This document shows positions 53,949-64,000 of a stretch of DNA of 64,000 nt, in pieces; position 1 is the stretch's first letter, and each line of letters starts with the position of its first letter. A program made the position numbers and the translations under genes. The notes under the pieces were generated by a model that did no database searches, was not told the origin of the DNA, and was given only the letters and a program-made list of their open reading frames with translations. This DNA is from Diabrotica undecimpunctata (lineage: Eukaryota; Arthropoda; Insecta; Coleoptera; Chrysomelidae), in NCBI RefSeq assembly GCF_040954645.1, contig NC_092803.1, positions 12,835,230 through 12,899,229 of the forward strand. Direction: 5' to 3'.

Positions 53949-54335
53949 TAGGGTGGTCCCATAAGTACTTATGGGGCCTACAAAAGAAAAACGAAAATGT
54001 TGAAAAAGTGGCGATTAATTTCTCAACATAGTGTACCTTTAGCTCGATACACTTGATACAGCGATGTTTCAACTTCTTTAACCTGTCTGAAAAATACTTT
54101 TTTCCGAGATCTGCAAAGTAGGCTTCCGTGGCAGCGATGACCTGCTGTTTCGACTTAAATTTGTGCCCGGCGAGTGCATTTTTTAAGTTTGGAAACAAAA
54201 AGAAGTCACACGGAGTCAAATCTAGAGAATATCGTGGATCGGTCCAAACAGTTCCTAGCCCAATTCGACCAATTTCGCTATGGGGACGGCGGAGGAAAAC
54301 TACGAGTCCGATTCTGAAATTTTTACATTAACCGT
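53949..54335 (-). mobile_element. Mariner (DD34D type) 3' part with terminal sequence
   Basis: Minus-strand coding: IGRIGLGTVWTDPRYSLDLT, TPCDFFLFPNLKNALAGHKF (third catalytic Asp in PCD), KSKQQVIAATEAYFADLGKK, YFSDRLKKLKHRCIKCIELK and VHYVEKL, the standard mariner C-terminus as in Hsmar-type elements. The element end TAGGGTGGTCCCATAAG follows at 53949, containing a perfect 18-bp palindrome (53958-53975). The N-terminal two thirds are missing. The 153-codon frame that continues to 53758 runs past the element and is fortuitous. Confidence 0.85.
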
Positions 54336-54339
54336 CTAG

Positions 54340-55240
54340 GTGAATATATTACACGATAGTAAATTTCTATCTTGAGATAGTAGCGCCATCGGGCGCTGAG
54401 GCTAAATACTTGTCAGACCGCCTACGTGCAATAAAATAAAATACCTAGTAAATAAGTCGACGACGCTGTGATCCGGTGTTGATACCTGTGAAAAATAAAT
54501 GTTGGCGATGCTAGAAAAGTTAAAATAAAAAGAAAGATATATTGGTCAGTACACAAACATCAGGAAAAGAGTAATCACTAATTAGTCTATGATAGAAATG
54601 AGGGACGTAAAGCAACTAATCAATATTTGCTCGCCAATGGGTGAGAAAATTTGGCCTTAGGTTAGTTTTTCAAGACTCCAGATTAGGAGCTCTTACCAGA
54701 TCAGTACCCCAGCTTGAACTCTCAGAGCAATTAGCCTTCGATGAATACTCAAAGGCCCGGGTTAGAGGTCTTACCAGATCAGTTCTCTGGTTCGAAATCT
54801 GTTCTGCAAGCAAGCAACAATTTAATTAATCCCCAGCCTGTATGACATGTTCAGACCTAACAATTACGTTCGGGTGTAACAATTCATTGGAGCGAGGTGT
54901 ATTAACTCGAGTTAAAACAGTTGTTATCCGCGCTCCAATGACACAGACCCTACCTTTCCCCTCTATAGCACTCCTATGCGTGTAAGGGGCACAAATGCTC
55001 TTCATTGTGGGAGTCCTGGGTAATAGAACTCCAACATGGTTCCCTAGTCAGACTCAGTTCGGTGACTTGGTGCTCAAGAGGTTGGGCCCTACGTGCCTGG
55101 GTTTTTTGTGTTTTTGTTAATTTTTTTGGTGGCCTGCTCCGGTTTTTGTTAGTATTTTTAATTTTTTTATTGGCCGAGGCCGTTTTTTTGTGTGTTTTTT
55201 TAGATTTTTTTGGTAGGTTGCCTAAAACAAAAATAGTGTA
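54340..55240. other. Unassigned GC-richer stretch
   Basis: It includes two related blocks, TCTTACCAGATCAGT at about 54690 and again at about 54769, and a nested palindrome (54885-54940). The open frame at 55005-55259 is T-rich and not convincing as a protein. Confidence 0.35.
54885..54940. repeat. Nested palindromes
   Basis: CATTGGAGCG (54885-54894) is the exact complement of CGCTCCAATG (54931-54940). Between them lies the 14-bp palindrome TTAACTCGAGTTAA (54902-54915). Confidence 0.8.
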
Positions 55241-55244
55241 TATA

Positions 55245-56833
55245 CACTCGCGATCATAAAATCCGGGTCATCTTGAAAATTTCAAGTTTCTTAAATATTT
55301 TTGCCTCTGGTACAGTAATAACCTTTTTTTTGGCTAATGTATTTTTTATTTGTCATCAATGTTTGTTTTGAAAGAAAAAAAATGGTTTTTTATTGTTTTT
55401 ATTGAAAAAAAAAAACAGAAAACAAATCAAATTGTTGATACAACAGACATACGAAAAAATATGGAAAATACAGAACATGGTAAAAAATCAGTAAAATTTC
55501 AATGACCAATATCGTGTATTGCCTCCCCTTACTCTAATAACCTCTTGCAGACGACGGTTCATACTCTCAATTTTTCTCCGGATTACATTTTATTCCACTC
55601 TCTCACTAACAGATCCTTAAGCTCCTGTGCGTTGTTAGGAGGAGGTGTATGGGTTTGAATACGTTTTTTTAAATCGTCCCAGAGATGTTCGATGGGATTC
55701 AGGTCCGAAGACCTAGCTGGCCAGGCTACCCTCGTAATTCCAACTTCGTCCAAGCATTACATACTGATCCTGGCAACGTGCGATCGCACGTTGTCCTGTA
55801 TAAAAACGGCGTTTTCTCCAAGCCCTGCCATGTTGGGTATAACATGTTCTTCCGGAATCTCCGTAATGTACCTTCGTGCAGTTAGGGACCCATTTTCGAT
55901 GAAGGGTAATTCTGTGTGGAAGTCGGAAGATATACCTCCCCAAGCCATGACCGAGCCTCCACCAAATGGCATTCTTGGAGCAATTCAAGCTTGTGAAAAT
56001 CTTTCACCGGTTCTCCTCCAAACTCTTACACGTCCATCGTATCCAGTTAGGCAGAAACGGGATTCATCTGAGAATAACACTTTGCCACAATCGTTAATTC
56101 CCCAATGCGCGTATTGTGGAGCAAAAGCTAGTCGTGCAACTCGAGGCACCCGGCGAAGTGGCGGTCTTCTAGCCATTACCCGATAGTCAAGAAGAACGAA
56201 GTCTTCTTCTGACTGTTGCAACACTAGACTGTGCGATTTCGTACTTCCTCTAGACGATTTTGATGCATAACCGCTGTTGAGGTCCGGTTTCGTAAAGACT
56301 GAAACACAAGGAAACGGTCATCTAGTGCCGTGGTCGTTCTTCTTCGTCCAGAGCCAGGTCGCCTGGTTAGCAAACTGGCCTCCTGAAAGCGTTAAAGCAC
56401 TCGTTGAACCGTAGAAAGGCTTACGCCAACAGTTCTTGCGACATGCCGTTGAGTGTGACCGTCTTCCACAAGTGCAACAATTTGTGCCGTTTCAACAGTC
56501 AAAGGCATTTTTGTCAAAAAATAAACACTAATAATAGCACTAATAAACACTAATGGTGGCAACAATAAACGTTTGTCCGTTGCATTTGAACAGAAAGTCA
56601 AAGCACAAACGAGACATTTAAAACAAGCGGAGTTACAGGTAGCGTTCATTTTGGGAAGTGTGCACTCTACCGCGAAATGGGCACTATTGGAATTCTTTGT
56701 TACAAAAGAAACCGCAACAATTCTCAGAAACATGCATTAGTTTGTATTTGTGTTATTGTTATTTACGATAAAGCTCGTTAAAAATGAAATATCGGTAATT
56801 TTCAAGGTGACCCGGATTTTATGATCTCGAGTG
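55245..56833 (-). mobile_element. Complete Tc1-type element, 1.59 kb
   Basis: Flanked by TA (55243-55244, 56834-56835). Ends CACTCGCGATCATAAAATCC and, complemented, CACTCGAGATCATAAAATCC match for about 40 bp through GGGTCA(T/C)CTTGAAAATT. The length is typical of Tc1 elements. It contains one transposase pseudogene on the minus strand. Confidence 0.93.
55488..56508 (-). pseudogene. Tc1-type transposase with frameshifts
   Basis: Starts at 56508: MPLTVETAQIVALVEDGHTQ, RHVARTVGVSLSTVQRVL (N-terminal helix-turn-helix), then a stop and RFQEASLLTRRPGSGRRRTT with the GRRR AT-hook-like link. Catalytic core: VLFSDESRFCLTGYDGRVRV (first Asp), GGGSVMAWGGISSDFHTELP, AVFIQDNVRSHVARISM (second Asp) and, in a third frame, SSDLNPIEHLWDDLKKRIQT (Glu). 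It ends SMNRRLQEVIRVRGGNTRYW with a stop at 55488. At least four frame changes. All three acidic residues remain in the reading pieces. The start choice rests on the conserved N-terminus; the longer upstream frame lies in the element's 5' end. Confidence 0.9.
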
Positions 56834-56835
56834 TA

Positions 56836-57265
56836 TTAATTAGTGTATGTTTATACTATATATTATGTATAATATAATAATATAATGGTAATCAACTTTA
56901 AAAGCAATTGGGCTCATGGTGTACGTTGCGATTTGTTCATGAGTTTTTCGAGATACGAGCTATCTTCTTTGTGTGCTGTTATGTTATTTTTTGTATGATT
57001 TCTCTTTGGTGTTTTGTTTTCTCTCTGGTGTTCGAAATCTGTTTTCTGCCAATATCTACGCTTATATGCCTTTACTGGTGTTCCATCTCCAGTGCACATC
57101 GGAGGTAGTGGTGGGTCTCTAGTAGGTGTGCAGGCAAAGAGAGAAACAGCCGGCGGCAAGCGCTGTCTGCACTTCATTACCCCTATAGACTACAGGAACT
57201 AGAGAACAATAGCTATCGCATTTACGTAAAGATTTAATACATATTATATTCGCCGCTTTTTTTTG
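56836..57265. other. Unassigned stretch
   Basis: 57050-57210 is GC-richer. No gene recognised; open frames there overlap on both strands without domains. Confidence 0.35.
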
Positions 57266-57269
57266 GTGC

Positions 57270-57800
57270 GATCTATTTTCAGCCATTATCTGCAGGTGTC
57301 CATACCAGTTTAGTCTTTTTGCCTCCATAGGCAAATTTCCATGGCCTTAATCTTTGATTTGTTTCTTTGATTGATTTACTAAAGTTCGGCCAAGTACAAC
57401 ACAATACTTTCTATTAATGTTTCATAAATTCCTCTTTTATTTTCGTTTGATATTTTATTATTTCACAATAGTCCATGTAGCTGTCTAGTAGCTAATCTTG
57501 CTGCCAATTCTAGAATCTATTTCTTCGTTACTACCTGCTTTTGATGTTATTCGGACTGAGAAGTAATGATAGGCTTCCGTTGATTTTCCCAGTTAAAGTT
57601 CCCATTTCAATTCATAGGCTTTCTGGTTTTTCTCCTGTAACTAAATACTCAGTTTTTTGTATAGTAATTGTAAGGCTCCACTTGTTATTCTCCACTTCCA
57701 GTTTTCTTCGCATATAGTCTATATCACTCTCGTCTTCAGCTGAAATGGTCTGGTCGTTAGCGAAGTGTATCATGTACACGATATTCGCCGCTTAAACCAT
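57270..57800 (-). mobile_element. LINE fragment around RT motif C
   Basis: The minus strand reads VYMIHFANDQTISAEDESDI, DYMRRKLEVENNKWSLTITI and QKTEYLVTGEKPESL, the FADDQ...KTEYL region of an RT, with FADD mutated to FAND. Further down, SNDKNIK-type residues in other frames and MEAKRLNWYGHLQIMAENRS form a typical LINE C-terminus (57334-57270). Many stops; both ends missing. Confidence 0.7.
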
Positions 57801-58164
57801 TTCTTGCTCCACACAGATTCCTGATGAACAAACATATTCAAGCTTACAAACGAACCGTTAGAGCAGATTTAAATGTCCAACAAATAATAAAAAAGTCTAG
57901 TCAATGTCAAACACGGTAACAACACTAAAGCTAGCGCGTTCAATGCCGAAGTGTTAATCGTCCAATAGAAAAGATTGCTATATGTTATGAAAAATTTAGA
58001 AATAACAAAGTGATATATGCCACTGATATATGCAAAGGTTATGACAGAACATCGATCATGAGTGTTACTGCATTATCACCGTTGAAGTGGATCAAGTTCT
58101 TGTAAGAAGTCAATAAACGTATTTAATACTAGGTTTTGTAGAAAAGAGCACAAAATCGCAAAGA
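57801..58164. other. Unassigned stretch
   Basis: No feature recognised. Confidence 0.4.
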
Positions 58165-58243
58165 ATGCAGGAGTTAATGGGAGGCCCATGTCCAGCAGTG
58201 GACGTGATAAATGAAGGCTGGATGATGATGATGATGATGATTT
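58165..58243 (+). mobile_element. RTE-like LINE 3' tail
   Basis: Reads QELMGGPCPAVDVINEGW in one frame and ends in a run of about six ATG/GATGAT repeats (58221-58243). This is the 3' terminus and microsatellite tail of an RTE-type LINE. Confidence 0.6.
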
Positions 58244-59013
58244 GTAGAAAATATACAGACAATATATTATTTTATTCTCAGATATTTTAATGCTGTCGAC
58301 AGAACTAAAGCATATTTTGACCTAAATATCTCTTTAAAAATATTTCGCGGAGGAGTTACAATGTGGGATAACCACAGCCACTCTTCCAAATTACCCCTAT
58401 ACAACACTGCTATTCCCCATCTGCATGTTTCCCTCTCAATCCATTTCATATTGCAAGTACATGCATTATCTTTCGAAAGCTCTTATCTTCCCTCCATCGA
58501 GCTCTATTTTCTCTCATCTTGCAACACACTCTCAAACTGTAAAATCAGTCGCTCTTGAAATGCTACATAACTCTTTGGCATAAGTAGTCCGGTGAGGTAG
58601 AAAACGCGTTCTTTCGACACCCTCTTGCCGTTCATGGGGCTAAATATTGATTAGTCAGTGGTAAGCGACCCACATTCGCTGTCATCACTCCGACAGGCAG
58701 TGTCGGGTGAGTCTTTTGATCCCTTTTCGGAGAACGCATTCGAATCGTTCCCGCCGAGGAACGTGGACAGTTAAAAAGTCCTATTGTAATGATTGATTTT
58801 ACATTTGCAAAGCAAAAATATAATTTTTAATAACATGTATATATTTAATTAATATAAACAGTAAGCTGTAAGCAAATCTATAACAAAAATCAGAACTGAA
58901 ACATTTGTTTTAAAAATGCTAATAAATCAAAATTGTAAGGAAATTTACAACATGAATGGTGTCTGCTGCTAAAAATGTTGTGAATTTAAGACTTTTATAT
59001 GTGCCCATCGGTA
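58244..59013. other. Unassigned stretch
   Basis: A GC-richer patch lies at 58570-58770 (CTCCGACAGGCAGTGTCGGG contains a short inverted repeat). No gene recognised. Confidence 0.35.
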
Positions 59014-59370
59014 TTAGAAGTGTATTCTAAGTGTATTTGGTGTACTCGTCAAGATCGGGAACATGAAAGTCTCTGACACTGTATTATGAACATCCAAGAT
59101 TTTGTCCAAACTCCACATGATTTCGTATTTTTTTAACACATGTTCAATCGCTTTTTAAAAATTTCCTTAGTCATATGTAATAGGGAACTTTCTAGCAATT
59201 CATGTACATATTTTAATTTAAATGTCATATTATGTTAAGTTATATGTCTTTTAACTTGTGTCCATATCAGTTCAATAGGGTTTAGTTGGCAGTGGTAGGG
59301 GCGAAGGCGCTCAATATTAACATCACGTGTTTTGCAAGTTCATCCACTGCATCACGTACTGTGTAGCAAA
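59014..59370 (-). pseudogene. Second DD82E-type transposase, C-terminal remnant
   Basis: The minus strand reads RDAVDELAKHVMLI, LRPYHCQLNPIELIWTQVKR (catalytic Glu in NPIE), HIT, stop, HNMTFKLKYVHELLESSL and, after a frameshift, VLKKYEIMWSLDKILDV. It lines up with YEIDEIAKNRGMTVL, PPYHCELNTIELVWAQIKSE and EEEKMWKLDNITD of the transposase at 10929-12267. It is a divergent, older copy; the upstream DD part is gone. Confidence 0.75.
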
Positions 59371-60424
59371 AAACTGGGGTGTGTAGGAGGAGAGATGTAT
59401 AAGAAGAGTGGTCTATATATATGGGATAAAATGGATAGAAGTAAAATAGATAACAATTAAGTAAAGAAGTATGAAATAAGTATGAAAAAAATATTGAACG
59501 GAATGTGGCTAGGCTAGCAATGTAGGCAAGAGAATGACCACTAGAAACTCAAGGATGGATACGGCCAATTTGCATGCCTTTTAAAGACAGTAAATCAGGA
59601 AAATATGTATGATGGATAGAAAAGAAGATAAGAAAAATGAATAGATAAAATGAAAATTAACAAAGAAAACAAATTGAGGGCGCCAGAAGAGCGATACTAC
59701 TCTAAAAAGAGTAATGGTCACTCTTCCAGGTATCGTATACCGCTAATATTAATTAAAGTTGATTTAATAAACAAAAATGCTGTAAATGTAAAAAGGTAAG
59801 GAAATATTAATAAAAAATTATATGCAAAAACAATTCAAGTTTATTAAATATAACTTCTTAGATTTTGACAATCTCTAAGTTACCAAAAAGTATATGAAAA
59901 TTTCACAATATAATATTTTAAAAGAAATGTTGAAAACAACTATAATAAAAAGTTGAAGACTACACAGAATAACTCTGATATAGAGTGTACAACCTACATC
60001 TAGGTTAAAAAAACAACCCTAAACAAAATAATGCTAACGTTGGAGGAACGTATAGCCAAGTAAATATATTATACTAACCTACAATATGACCAACAATATT
60101 GTTAAACACCTCTAAATTCAAATATAAACAAAGTAATATATAAATGGGAACAAGCCAAGTTAAACAATTGAAACGGTCTATTATCCTGAAGGGATAATAA
60201 CCAGAGTTAATAACGCAAGATGAAATATAAAAAAATTAGTTAAGTAAACAAATAATGAAATAATTAAAGTTAATAATGAAATAAATGGTTAATACAAAAA
60301 ACAATGGAAGATAATCTCTGGGTAGAATTTGAGCTCAAACTTACCAATACCTTACACCAAGGGGAGTTATATTAATTAATACATATATAATATATGTTAT
60401 AAAAAAACCTATAACTGGTGAAAC

Positions 60425-60426
<2 letters not shown>
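59371..60426. other. Unassigned A-rich stretch
   Basis: No gene or repeat family recognised. Confidence 0.4.

Positions 60427-60500
<74 letters not shown>
60427..60500. repeat. (TA)n microsatellite
   Basis: About 36 TA units with one TTT interruption near 60488. Confidence 0.95.
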
Positions 60501-62884
60501 GTTCTGAAGCAAAAACCAACTGTCCTCCTAGGTGAAACAGTTGTCTGGAAGGATACTCCCGAATGGCTTCGGTGTCCCAGCGAAGTCCTCCTTGAGGTCC
60601 GAAATTAGCACGGAGCTGGTGCTAATTGGCTCAGTTCCGATGGTTATTGTCCTGCCCTACCTCTAGGTGCAGGCTGGAGCAAAAAAATGAGGGTGGAGTA
60701 GACAATACCCCCTGGCTTGTCCCAATGACCCTGATTCTTATAGAGTTGAAGTGGTACTCTCCCTCGGATGTTCTGAGGGAAGTTTATAATTCCATGGGAG
60801 GTGGCAGATAGCTACTCAATTCCGTGCTAGAAATTTCACTTCAGCCTCCCGAGTTTCCGAAAACACCGTCAATTAAATGGTTACGGTTATACTTAAAACA
60901 TTTAACTTCTTGAAGTGAAGGAAATTCTATGCATTAATTGGATTTTCTTTCGCTAACTACCACCTTTGTACCACTTTAAACTCTCGATCAAAAGTGAATT
61001 TTAATTCACAGTTAATTAACCAAGAGCCAGTTTCCACTTCCCCCTAATCTCCTGTCATCTCTCTGGTTCGCAATGGCACCAAATTAGATCAGAGTGACAA
61101 CTTAAATTATTAAAAATACACACTAAATGGGCAAATGAACACTTAGTTAGTTAGAAGTTAGGCAACCCATACTACATATCTGAAATGGCTTTAACATAAA
61201 TAGTAGTAAAAGTAACGACTGTTACAACTGCAGGTATATTTAATTTTACAATTTGTAACAATTCAATTTTTACAGATTTTTATGAAAACTAACATTTAAG
61301 TTTCGCAATTGTAAATTACAAACAGTTAATTTAGATATGTAAGAAAAGGATGAAGCCTCCTCTGTGGTGAAGAAGAAAGCTCTGCCTAAAGCCTACAACG
61401 ATAGAAGAATCAGTTATTTACTTAGTTTCTTTTTTTTGCCCGTACAAGACTTTTTCTCCAAAATATGATTTTCGTATTTCACACGATTTCTTGACGTGAC
61501 GGAATTTTTTTATGTGAACTTATGCACTATTGACGAGTTTTACATCTATGTTTGTCGTATCATTTTTACACACAGCCCATCTGTGTTTACGTCTGTTTTT
61601 AGAAAGTTGTACGAATTGCTCTGTCGGAGAAATCAAGGTGTTTGTCAAACATTTTTTGCAGACCCTAATTTTTCCCCATTCTTTCGGGCTTTTATTTACT
61701 GTTTACTTCATTTTGATACAGAGTACTAGTGAATGTTTACGAACAAACTCTTTGTTGCAGTAGTAAAATCGATTTCAAAACTTTACTTTACTTTTTATGT
61801 AGGTATTAGTATGACAATAAAATTGACTTACTTATCTCCCAAAATGCCGTCTATGCTACTACATAAGTGTAGCATAAACCGGCATAATCTTCTAAAACAG
61901 CGCTAAAAGCTTTGTTTTAAAATCATTTCAATTAAATTATTGACACGTATTTTCGTTTTAGATGAAATTCAAATTATTTTTATTTCAGCAAGACCGCATT
62001 AATATTAATAAATATTAAATGCAAACCTGATTATCTGGCAATAACTCAGTTCTAGGATGACAAGAAACGGTAGCACTGTGAGACAATTTAGTTTTACTTA
62101 CATGGCGCGTAAGGGACTGGTGTATTGCGCAATAGATCTGTCGTCCAGTGAGCAAAGTGGCGCCTACAACATTATGCAAACTGGCTCAATGCCATTTGAA
62201 GAACTTTTTTTAACCGAATTTTATGGCGGTTTGACACAAAAATAAAAAAAAGAAATTTTTTGATACCAAAATCTCAAGAATCTATTGTTTACACTACACA
62301 GGTGTAATTTCACAGCGATAATTTTTTAAACAAATTTGATTATATATTAAACATTTCATCACAGATTTTGTTGTTGGCTTTTCCTTTACTTTCCATTCTT
62401 TTTTACATGTTTTTTACTAAGCTATAATCAGGATTGCATTCCACTCCTCGCAGTATACATAATAAAGCAATGTACAATAAATTTTAAATCCATCCTGCAT
62501 CAAACAGAGGATTAAAGTCGTCATACCTTTTTATTCAAACTCGAGATGAAACGCCCGCATACCACACACACTACAATTCATCTACTAATGGCCTGAACAC
62601 AAGCGTTTTGGTCAAAAAAAGCGATTATTTGTTCGCCGGCAACAAAGGCTTTACTACGGCCGTTCGGGAATAAAAAATACATCGTACTTCAATCAAACTG
62701 AAAGGGAATTTGAAAAAAGTGCGATAGTGAAAAGCGCCACCTCGGTGAGCGTTTTGTTTACTTTTGACTGTGTTTTTAGAAATCGCTTAGCAATAATTAA
62801 TTTCAGCAGACAAAGAAAGACGTTTTTATAAATTAGATAGTTGGTTTACTTGCAACGTGGACAAATTCAATAAAAGCAGAATGT
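60501..62884. other. Unassigned 2.4-kb stretch, GC-richer at the start
   Basis: 60501-60870 has balanced base composition and an open frame (60626-60811) without recognisable domains. On the minus strand TTTGGTGCCATTGCGAACC lies at about 61074-61092 and resembles an LTR-element primer-binding site, but no LTR pair was found. The remainder has small open frames with no domains. Confidence 0.35.
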
Positions 62885-63395
62885 AACGAAAGAAGACTCC
62901 ATCAATTATAGAGGTATAAATTTACTAAACACCGCACTGACGCTTACCACAAAAGTCCTAACCAACAAAATCAAAAAACTAACAACTTTTTTCAGTTGAA
63001 CAACAAGGATTCAGGTCCACAAGATCATGTGTAGACGCCGTATTTGTACTAAGACAAATCACAGAAAAGGCCATCGAGTACAATAAACCATCATATCTAT
63101 GTTTTATAAACCTGACAAAAGCTTTTGATTGCATACATAACAGACAAATGGATGGGTAACAAATTGGAAACAGGAGTGAAACGAACACACTAGTAGAATG
63201 GCAGAGGATCGGATAGTACGAATAGCACGAGATAAGTCACCAAATGGACAAAGAAGTATTGGCAGACCAAGAAAAATGGTGCGATAACTTAAATAATTTA
63301 GAAGGCTAATATTGAAGAAGAAACAGGTTTTAAAGCCTACATACAAGAAGGAAAACAAAGACAGAATGTAACGAGCCATAACCAATTCTAATTAA
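62885..63395 (+). mobile_element. RTE-like LINE with large internal deletion
   Basis: Frames in order: YRGINLLNTALTLTTKVLTN, VEQQGFRSTRSCVDAVFVLR, QITEKAIEYNKPSYLCFINL, TKAFDC (motif A region, its catalytic Asp replaced by Asn in FINL), then a jump to RMAEDRIVRIARDKSPNGQR and SIGRPRKMVR of the C-terminal domain, and KKKQVLKPTYKKENKDRM at the end. About 1 kb with motifs B and C is missing. Closely related to 28168-29351. Confidence 0.8.
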
Positions 63396-63545
63396 GTAGA
63401 TCGTGGATTTTATGCTTAAACGCCGATGGTGGGTATGTCATCAATTTTGCAAATTATAAATGTCAGTGCGTTAAATTTATATCATTATCGTTGTCCAATA
63501 CAAACCACAGTATTTTTATTGCACCATCATCATCTCCCCAAAATT

Positions 63546-63623
63546 TGTATCAACTCAACGGTAAAAATTTGATCTTTTGATCAAAGTGTCGTATCAAAAA
63601 TCAAAATGCCTTTTAAAGGTGCC
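63546..63623 (+). repeat. Relic end of the foldback family
   Basis: Matches 35430-35510 (CAACTCAACGGTAAAAATT, then a variable centre, then ATCAAAATGCCTTTTAAAGG). It shows that the foldback element at 35327-37612 belongs to a dispersed family. Confidence 0.7.
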
Positions 63624-64000
63624 TTTTTTCATGTTCCAATATAATTTTTTTACCATTCTTGCTCCCAATTATCATGCGTTATTTTTATTGCTCCAACCAC
63701 TATAGGTTTATTATGGCAATGATATAAATTGTTCGATATAAGCTACTAGCTGAACACTGAAAACACTAATGCACTTTAGTTGCATTAGTTGCATCAATGG
63801 TTTCAGCATTGTTCAGTTTTCAGTTCCCCCTAAAAAACACACTTTTACCAGAAGTCACCTGGATAGGAATTTGTTTAACTTGGGACTGGGTTTTCTGTTT
63901 CCTTTTTGGGCACTTCCAGCAAGGATTGGTTTTTGGTTTTTTTTCTTTCAAGAAATTACTATTTAAATAGGAATAACCCACAATTAAAGGTTAAAGTACG

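Noticed and set aside
55692..56186. 164-codon open frame on the plus strand
   Set aside because: Antisense shadow of the Tc1-type transposase, whose catalytic motifs are on the minus strand.
62057..62245. 62-codon open frame beginning MTRNGSTVRQFSFTYMARKG
   Set aside because: No domain, no splice sites and no repeat match; length is within chance for this composition.

Overview
This is an AT-rich eukaryotic nuclear window, most probably from an insect with a large, repeat-rich genome. The evidence is the transposon mix (RTE-like and Jockey-like LINEs, a Penelope-like element, Tc1, mariner, pogo, hAT and piggyBac relics), a eukaryotic tRNA-Asp gene, an intron boundary in one transposase, and the lack of any operon or bacterial gene structure. 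The species cannot be named from sequence alone. Only two features look like host genes: tRNA-Asp(GTC) at 17386-17457 (-), and a short GC-rich coding exon with a splice donor at 38140-38208 (+). Nearly everything else recognisable is mobile DNA in various stages of decay.

LINEs dominate. Family A (about 19 pieces) has a C-terminus ending in IANIRNG or similar, a stop, and a (GAA)n 3' tail. It occurs on both strands and is mostly 5'-truncated; the best copies are 44405-45961 (+) and 42444-43169 (-). Family B is RTE-like, usually with an (ATG)n/(TGATGA)n tail: 7655-10195 (-), 22245-22960 (-), 23222-23720 (-), 28168-29351 (+), 33713-34592 (+), 47438-48195 (-), 58165-58243 (+) and 62885-63395 (+). 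Other RT elements are a third LINE type at 15122-16240 (-), a Jockey-like element at 18700-20580 (-) caught in an 886-bp tandem duplication, one at 57270-57800 (-), and a Penelope-like element with a GIY-YIG domain at 25725-26618 (+).

DNA transposons, left to right: an hAT with a BED finger and an intron (713-2598, -); piggyBac (2992-3910); a rosa-like mariner (5624-6760, -); a nearly intact transposase with the long D-to-E spacing of the DD82E group (10929-12267, -) and a second relic of it (59014-59370, -); a foldback element with a LINE inside one arm (35327-37612); a mariner with 130-bp inverted repeats that has lost its second catalytic Asp (38546-40298); a 680-bp MITE with long inverted repeats (40488-41167); pogo (41275-42045, -); a second hAT cut by a LINE with a visible 9-bp target duplication (42255-43735); a Tc1 remnant (44110-44385, -); a whole mariner with inverted repeats over 400 bp long (50295-52446); a mariner end (53949-54335, -); and a whole Tc1 element of 1.59 kb (55245-56833).

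The layers give a relative order: Family A LINEs repeatedly land in or beside older DNA transposons, so they were active after hAT, foldback, mariner and piggyBac. Most long open stretches not listed here are antisense or frame shadows of these elements. Long tracts (31.3-33.7 kb, 49.2-50.3 kb, 59.4-62.9 kb) hold nothing I can assign.
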